Notes under the pieces: generated by a model
What the model saw: only the letters and a program-made list of their open reading frames with translations
Told to the model about the DNA's origin: nothing
The model's database searches: none
Shown here: piece by piece, positions 60,189 to 64,000 of the stretch
How the letters are laid out: every line of letters starts with the position of its first letter
Numbering within the stretch: position 1 is the first letter of the stretch
Program-made: the position numbers and the translations under genes
DNA from: Streptomyces sp. STR69
Lineage (GTDB): Bacteria > Actinomycetota > Actinomycetes > Streptomycetales > Streptomycetaceae
Direction of reading: 5' to 3'
Assembly: GCF_024519455.1 (NCBI RefSeq)
Contig: NZ_JALJRY010000015.1
Coordinates: 1-64,000 of the forward strand
Length of the DNA stretch: 64,000 nt

Positions 60189-61070
60189 ATGACCCATGTC
60201 GAGGACGAACTGAGGAGCCAGCCCGAGTGCTGGACACGCGCCGCGTCGGAGGCGGCGGGGTACCGGGATGTGTTGCCGGTGCCGGGGGAGCGGGTCGCGA
60301 TCGTCGGCTGCGGCACCTCGTACTTCATGGCACAGGCCATCGCAGCGCTGCGCGAGGGGGCGGGTCAGGGCGAGACCGACGCCTTCGCCGCCTCCGAGTT
60401 CCCGTACGGCCGCCCGTACGACCGGGTCCTCGCCCTCACCCGCTCCGGTACCACCACCGAAGTGCTCGAACTCCTGGGGCAGTTGAAGGGCCGCACCCGC
60501 ACCACCGCGATCACCGCCGACCCGCACACCCCCGTCATGACGGCCGCCGACGAGATCGTCGTGCTCGACTTCGCCGACGAACGCTCCGTGGTGCAGACCC
60601 GGTTCGCGACCACCGCGGTCACCCTGCTCCGCGCCCACCTGGGCCGACACACCGACACCGCGGTTGCCGACGCCCGCACCGCGCTCGCCGCAGAACTGCC
60701 CCAACAGCTCGTCGCCTGCACCCAGTTCACCTTCCTCGGCCGAGGCTGGACCGTCGGCCTCGCCAACGAGGCAGGCCTGAAGATGCGCGAGGCCTCACTG
60801 TCCTGGACCGAGGCCTACCCGGCGATGGAGTACCGCCATGGCCCGATCAGCATCACCACCCACGGCACCGCCACCTGGATGTTCGGCGAAGCACCCGAGG
60901 GACTCGCCCAACAGGTGCGCGCCACCGGCGGGTTGTGGATCGAGGGCGGCCTCGACCCGCTCGCCGAACTCGTCCGCGCCCAGCGCCTCGCGGTCGCCGT
61001 CGCCGCACACCGCGACCTCGACCCCGACCGTCCGCGCCACCTCACCCGCTCGGTGATCCTCGCCCCCTGA
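60189..61070 (+). CDS. SIS-domain sugar isomerase/deaminase (AgaS-like)
   Basis: A 293-residue protein with two SIS domains of the type in GlmS and AgaS. The first has RVAIVGCGTSYFMAQAIAAL and DRVLALTRSGTTTEVLELLG (phosphosugar-binding Ser/Thr), the second FTFLGRGWTVGLANEAGLKM REASLSWTEAYPAMEYRHGP. AgaS-type enzymes deaminate and isomerise amino-sugar 6-phosphates to tagatose 6-phosphate. ATG 60189 with GGGGAGG upstream. Followed by a class II aldolase 17 bases downstream, which would cleave the product. Confidence 0.88.
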   Translation: MTHVEDELRSQPECWTRAASEAAGYRDVLPVPGERVAIVGCGTSYFMAQAIAALREGAGQGETDAFAASEFPYGRPYDRVLALTRSGTTTEVLELLGQLKGRTRTTAITADPHTPVMTAADEIVVLDFADERSVVQTRFATTAVTLLRAHLGRHTDTAVADARTALAAELPQQLVACTQFTFLGRGWTVGLANEAGLKMREASLSWTEAYPAMEYRHGPISITTHGTATWMFGEAPEGLAQQVRATGGLWIEGGLDPLAELVRAQRLAVAVAAHRDLDPDRPRHLTRSVILAP

Positions 61071-61086
61071 AAGGACAGGAGAAGCC

Positions 61087-61956
61087 GTGCCCCTCGTCAC
61101 CACCGGCGAACTCGTCACCCGCGCCGCCGAGGCCCGCTCCGCCGTGGCCGCCTTCAACATCATCACGCTGGAACACATTGAGGCCGTCGTCGCCGGCGCC
61201 GAGTCCGCCGACGCCCCCGTCGTCCTCCAAGTCAGCGAGAACGCCGTCAAGTTCCGCCACGGCCGCCTCCTCCCGCTCGCCCGCGCGGCCGTCGCCGCCG
61301 CCGAACGGGCCGCCGTGCCCGTCGCGTTGCACCTCGACCACGTGCAGAGCGACGACCTGCTCCGGCAGGCACAGGCCGCCGGATTCAGCTCCGTCATGTA
61401 CGACGCGGCCCGTCTGCCCTATGCCGACAACCTCGCCGCGACCCGCGCCGCCGCCGACTGGGCGCATGCCCAAGGGCTGTGGATCGAGGCCGAGTTGGGA
61501 GAGGTCGGCGGCAAGAACGGTGAGCCACCGCTCGACGCCCACGCACCCGGCGCCCGCACCGACCCCGCCCAGGCCCGCGACTTCGTCACCGACTCCGGCG
61601 TGGACGCCCTCGCCGTCGCCATCGGCAGCTCCCACGCCATGACCACCCGGACGGCTGCGCTCGACCACGACCTCCTCAAACGGCTCACCGCCGCCCTGGA
61701 CGTCCCCCTCGTCCTGCACGGTTCCTCGGGAGTCCCCGACGACGAGCTGATCGCGGCCGTCGCCGACGGCATCACCAAGGTCAACGTGGGCACGGCCCTC
61801 AACCTCGCGATGACGGGCGCGATCCGCGCCTACCTCACCGAGCACCCCGAGGCGGTGGACTCCCGCAAGTACCTGAGCGTAGGGCGGGAAGCGATGGCAG
61901 GGGCGGTGGCCCGCATCATCGGCGTACTCACCGGGCCCGGCAGGGCTAGCGCTTGA
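61087..61956 (+). CDS. class II (tagatose/fructose-bisphosphate type) aldolase
   Basis: A 289-residue Zn-dependent aldolase. VPVALHLDHVQSDDLLRQ holds the Zn His and catalytic Asp; WIEAELGEVGGKNG, VAIGSSHAM, PLVLHGSSGVPDDELIAAVA and GITKVNVGTALNLAMTGAIR AYL hold further ligands and the phosphate site. GatY/KbaY proteins cleave tagatose 1,6-bisphosphate. It follows the SIS gene with AGGAG before its GTG. Kinase and transporter genes of the pathway are not in the window. Its 3' end overlaps the convergent rRNA methyltransferase gene by 11 bases. Confidence 0.9.
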   Translation: MPLVTTGELVTRAAEARSAVAAFNIITLEHIEAVVAGAESADAPVVLQVSENAVKFRHGRLLPLARAAVAAAERAAVPVALHLDHVQSDDLLRQAQAAGFSSVMYDAARLPYADNLAATRAAADWAHAQGLWIEAELGEVGGKNGEPPLDAHAPGARTDPAQARDFVTDSGVDALAVAIGSSHAMTTRTAALDHDLLKRLTAALDVPLVLHGSSGVPDDELIAAVADGITKVNVGTALNLAMTGAIRAYLTEHPEAVDSRKYLSVGREAMAGAVARIIGVLTGPGRASA

Positions 61957-63100
61957 CGGCCTTCAGCACCACGAACTTCGCGTCGCTGGCGACCAGTTGG
62001 CTGTTGCCGAACAGCCGCTTCAGCTTCACGTGGTAGGCGAGATGGCGGTTGCCGATCACCCACAGCTCGCCGCCCTGCCGCAGCGCCCGCCGCGCGTCGG
62101 AGAACATCCGCCACGCCGTCGCGTCGGTCGTCGCCTGGTGGGAGTGGAACGGGGGATTGTTCAGCACGAGGTCCACACTCTCGGCCGGCACCCCGGTCAG
62201 CCCGTCCCCGACCCTGAACTCGGCCTGCCCCGGCACCCCGTTGGCCTTGTACGTGGCCTCCGCCGACGCCACGGCCTGGAACGACTCGTCCACGAACAGG
62301 ACTTCGGCCTCCGGATCGGCCAGCGACACCGCCGTACCGACGACACCGTTGCCGCACCCCAGGTCAACGACCCGGCGGGGACCGCGACTTGAGGGCAGAT
62401 GCTGCAGGAGGAACCGGGTGCCGATGTCGAGGCGCTCGGCGCAGAACACGCCCGCGTGGTTGACCACGGTCCGCCCCGAGACCGTACCGATGCCGTCGGG
62501 CAGGGCGTAGCTGTGCGGCCAGGGGTTTGCGGCCCGCGTCCCCGACGACCGGGGCGTGCAGTGGATCAGCCGGGCCTTCTTCTCGGCCAGCGAGGTCCGG
62601 GTCGGACCGAGGATCCGCTCGAACAGCTTCAGCGTCGAGGTGTGGATCTCCTTCACCATCCCGGTGCCCACGACGACCGTGTCCGCGTGCACCGCGGGCG
62701 CCAGCCGCAGCAACTGGTCCTCCAGCAGCGCGAGACTCTTGGGCACCCGCACCAGCAGTACGTCGACGCGCTCGGGCGGCGGGTCCTGGGTGGTGAGCAG
62801 TCGCACGGAATCCGCGGTGACCTCGTTGCGGGCGAGGTTCGCCTTCGTCGCCTCCTGGGTGAGAAACGAGTCCGTGATCTGCACCGGGTCGTGCTGCGCG
62901 AGCGCCGTGGCCAGGGCGCCCCAGCGGTCGCCCACGATCACCACCGTCCCGGTCAGCGGGGTGTCCTGTGCCGCGAGGTGTCGCAGCAGGTACTCGTCGG
63001 AGGCGTCCCAGGCGCGCAGCCGGTCGCGCGGGTCCTCGGGGAAGCGGGCCAGGGCGCGGTCGCCCCACGGAGTCGTCATGCGGTCGATATGGTCGTCCAT
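61946..63100 (-). CDS. RlmG/RsmC-type rRNA (guanine-N2) methyltransferase
   Basis: A 384-residue enzyme with two methyltransferase-like domains. The degenerate N-terminal one starts RALARFPEDPRDRLRAWDAS DEYLLRHL. The catalytic one has VVDLGCGNGVVGTAVSLADP (motif I), VLFVDESFQAVASAEATY and the NPPF motif DLVLNNPPFHSHQ that binds the target base. RlmG methylates 23S rRNA G1835 and RsmC 16S rRNA G1207; the length (about 380) and N-terminus fit RlmG better. ATG 63100 is chosen, ATG 63079 is possible. A 48-base gap separates it from the divergent alkB gene. Confidence 0.9.
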   Translation of the reverse strand: MDDHIDRMTTPWGDRALARFPEDPRDRLRAWDASDEYLLRHLAAQDTPLTGTVVIVGDRWGALATALAQHDPVQITDSFLTQEATKANLARNEVTADSVRLLTTQDPPPERVDVLLVRVPKSLALLEDQLLRLAPAVHADTVVVGTGMVKEIHTSTLKLFERILGPTRTSLAEKKARLIHCTPRSSGTRAANPWPHSYALPDGIGTVSGRTVVNHAGVFCAERLDIGTRFLLQHLPSSRGPRRVVDLGCGNGVVGTAVSLADPEAEVLFVDESFQAVASAEATYKANGVPGQAEFRVGDGLTGVPAESVDLVLNNPPFHSHQATTDATAWRMFSDARRALRQGGELWVIGNRHLAYHVKLKRLFGNSQLVASDAKFVVLKAVKR

Positions 63101-63148
63101 CGTGCGCCAAGGCTAACCGAGTACCAGCTCACGGCCGGTCGGGGCAGG

Positions 63149-63799
63149 ATGGAGCGCATGGACGCCGAGCTGTTTCCCCGGGCCCGCACGGAGATCGCGC
63201 CGGGCGCGGTGCACGTCCCGGACTGGCTCGACCCGGACCGCCAGCGCGCCCTCCTGACGGCCTGCCGCGAGTGGGCCCGGCCGCCCGCAGGCCTGCGCAC
63301 GGTCCGCACCCCCGGCGGCGGCACGATGACCGCCCGGCAGGTCTGCCTGGGCTGGCACTGGTACCCGTACGCCTACTCCCGCACGACGGCCGACGGCGAC
63401 GGCACCCCGGTCAAACCCTTCCCGGCCTGGCTCGACGAGCTGGGGCGGCGCGCGGTCGCCGACACACTGGGGGCGCCGACGGCGTCGTACGACATCGCAT
63501 TGATCAATTTCTACGACGCCGACGCCCGCATGGGCATGCACCGCGACAGCGACGAGAATTCTCAGGCACCGGTCGTGTCGCTGAGCCTCGGCGACACCTG
63601 CGTCTTCCGCTTCGGCAACACCGAGACCCGTACGAAGCCTTACACGGACGTCGAGTTGAGGAGTGGTGACCTGTTCGTGTTCGGCGGGGCGTCGAGGCTG
63701 GCGTACCACGGGGTGCCGAGGGTGCACGAGGGTACGGCGCCGGGGGCGTTGGGGCTCAAGGGGAGACTAAACGTGACGCTGAGGGTCAGCGGCTTTTAA
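63149..63799 (+). CDS. AlkB-type 2-oxoglutarate/Fe(II) DNA-repair dioxygenase
   Basis: A 216-residue dioxygenase that removes methyl groups from alkylated bases (1-methyladenine, 3-methylcytosine) by oxidation. The iron triad is His131-x-Asp133 (MGMHRDSDE) and His187 (ASRLAYHGVPRV); Arg206 and Arg212 in GRLNVTLRVSGF bind 2-oxoglutarate. IALINFYDADARMGMH is the typical strand before the triad. ATG 63149 is chosen, ATG 63158 is also possible. It stands alone, without ada or alkA nearby. Confidence 0.93.
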   Translation: MERMDAELFPRARTEIAPGAVHVPDWLDPDRQRALLTACREWARPPAGLRTVRTPGGGTMTARQVCLGWHWYPYAYSRTTADGDGTPVKPFPAWLDELGRRAVADTLGAPTASYDIALINFYDADARMGMHRDSDENSQAPVVSLSLGDTCVFRFGNTETRTKPYTDVELRSGDLFVFGGASRLAYHGVPRVHEGTAPGALGLKGRLNVTLRVSGF

Positions 63800-63812
63800 G
63801 CGGCGGTGAGCT

Positions 63813-63890
63813 CTGCAGGGGCGCGGGGCTGTATCGATATGCGGCTCCGCCACGTGGGCGCGACCAGCCCCCACCGGCCGCAACTGTGAA
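63813..63890. repeat. dispersed intergenic repeat of Streptomyces type
   Basis: The segment CAGGGGCGCGGGGCTGTATC...CGCGACCAGCCCCCACCGGC resembles a sequence seen many times between genes in Streptomyces genomes. GGGGCTG (63825-63831) and CAGCCCC (63865-63871) form the outer stem, so it can fold as a hairpin and end transcription after alkB. I cannot count its copies here. Confidence 0.5.
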
Positions 63891-63935
63891 CACGACCCCA
63901 AACGGCTCTCTACGGATCATGGGAGACTCCCCCTC

Positions 63936-64000
63936 ATGAGCGGCGAAGGGACAACCTCAAGGGCGCGGCTGGACCGAGGACGCGGAGCCCTCGGCCCCGC
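63936..64000 (+). CDS. probable ROK-family regulator, first 21 codons
   Basis: An ATG at 63936 with GGGAG nine bases upstream opens MSGEGTTSRARLDRGRGALG up to the window end. The RARLDRGRGALGP beginning is familiar from Streptomyces ROK-type sugar regulators, where the HTH follows. Only the leader is visible, so the call rests on this short likeness. Its position after amino-sugar genes would suit a sugar regulator or kinase. Confidence 0.45.
   Translation, partial: MSGEGTTSRARLDRGRGALGP

Overview
This is a roughly 70% GC stretch of chromosome that reads as Streptomyces, or a very close actinomycete. Third codon positions are strongly GC, GTG starts and GTGA/ATGA gene overlaps are common, and rare Leu TTA codons occur in a few regulatory or secreted genes. 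Typical families are present: AfsR-type regulator, XRE regulator beside a SAV2177-type methyltransferase, LytR-CpsA-Psr protein, Ser/Thr kinases with extracellular tails, DHA2-type MFS pumps. The mix of small regulators, exporters, orphan enzymes and gene relics suggests an accessory rather than a core region. No rRNA, tRNA, CRISPR array or intact insertion sequence was recognised.

Layout. 1-8.9 kb: partial alpha/beta hydrolase divergent from a one-cysteine MarR (OhrR-like) regulator, an MFS exporter convergent with a TetR regulator, a secreted SGNH hydrolase, a PEP-mutase/isocitrate-lyase family enzyme, an S66 LD-carboxypeptidase, a methyltransferase and a twice-frameshifted PucR-type regulator. 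9.4-14.5 kb: cytochrome P450, secreted G1 (eqolisin-like) protease, DHA2 pump and GntR/FCD regulator. 14.6-19.4 kb: a sugar or sugar-acid operon on the minus strand (binding lipoprotein, enolase-superfamily dehydratase, one protein fusing a truncated ABC permease to a truncated double ATPase, RhaM-type mutarotase). 19.6-27.6 kb: XRE regulator, SAV2177 methyltransferase, MFS protein with a long disordered loop, orphan xylose-type binding protein beside the relic of an inositol-dehydrogenase-like gene, and a kinase with a peptidoglycan-binding tail.

28-38.9 kb: Tat-exported tannase-like esterase, a deletion scar joining halves of a TetR gene and a FAD monooxygenase gene, two VOC proteins, a PhzF protein, a second kinase with an extracellular sensor-like tail, a polytopic membrane protein, an LCP cell-wall ligase and a DUF5990 protein. 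39.3-43.2 kb: SDR relic, then a divergent sulfur cluster (OsmC, Ddn-like oxidoreductase and small membrane protein on one side; sulfide:quinone oxidoreductase, TusE/DsrC and DsrE on the other) around a CsoR/CstR-like palindrome. 43.2-50.9 kb: complete oligopeptide ABC transporter with a proline-iminopeptidase-type hydrolase, divergent from a FadR-type GntR regulator with a clear palindromic operator between them.

50.9-64 kb: PhzF protein divergent from a DUF318 permease/TIGR03943 pair, AfsR-like regulator convergent with a DrrAB-type exporter, secreted phospholipase A2, DeoR regulator divergent from an AgaS-like SIS protein and a class II aldolase (amino-sugar catabolism), RlmG/RsmC-type rRNA methyltransferase, AlkB dioxygenase, and the first codons of a probable ROK regulator. 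Main points of interest: the permease-ATPase fusion, the sulfide-handling cluster, and at least five gene relics that record repeated deletion and decay.
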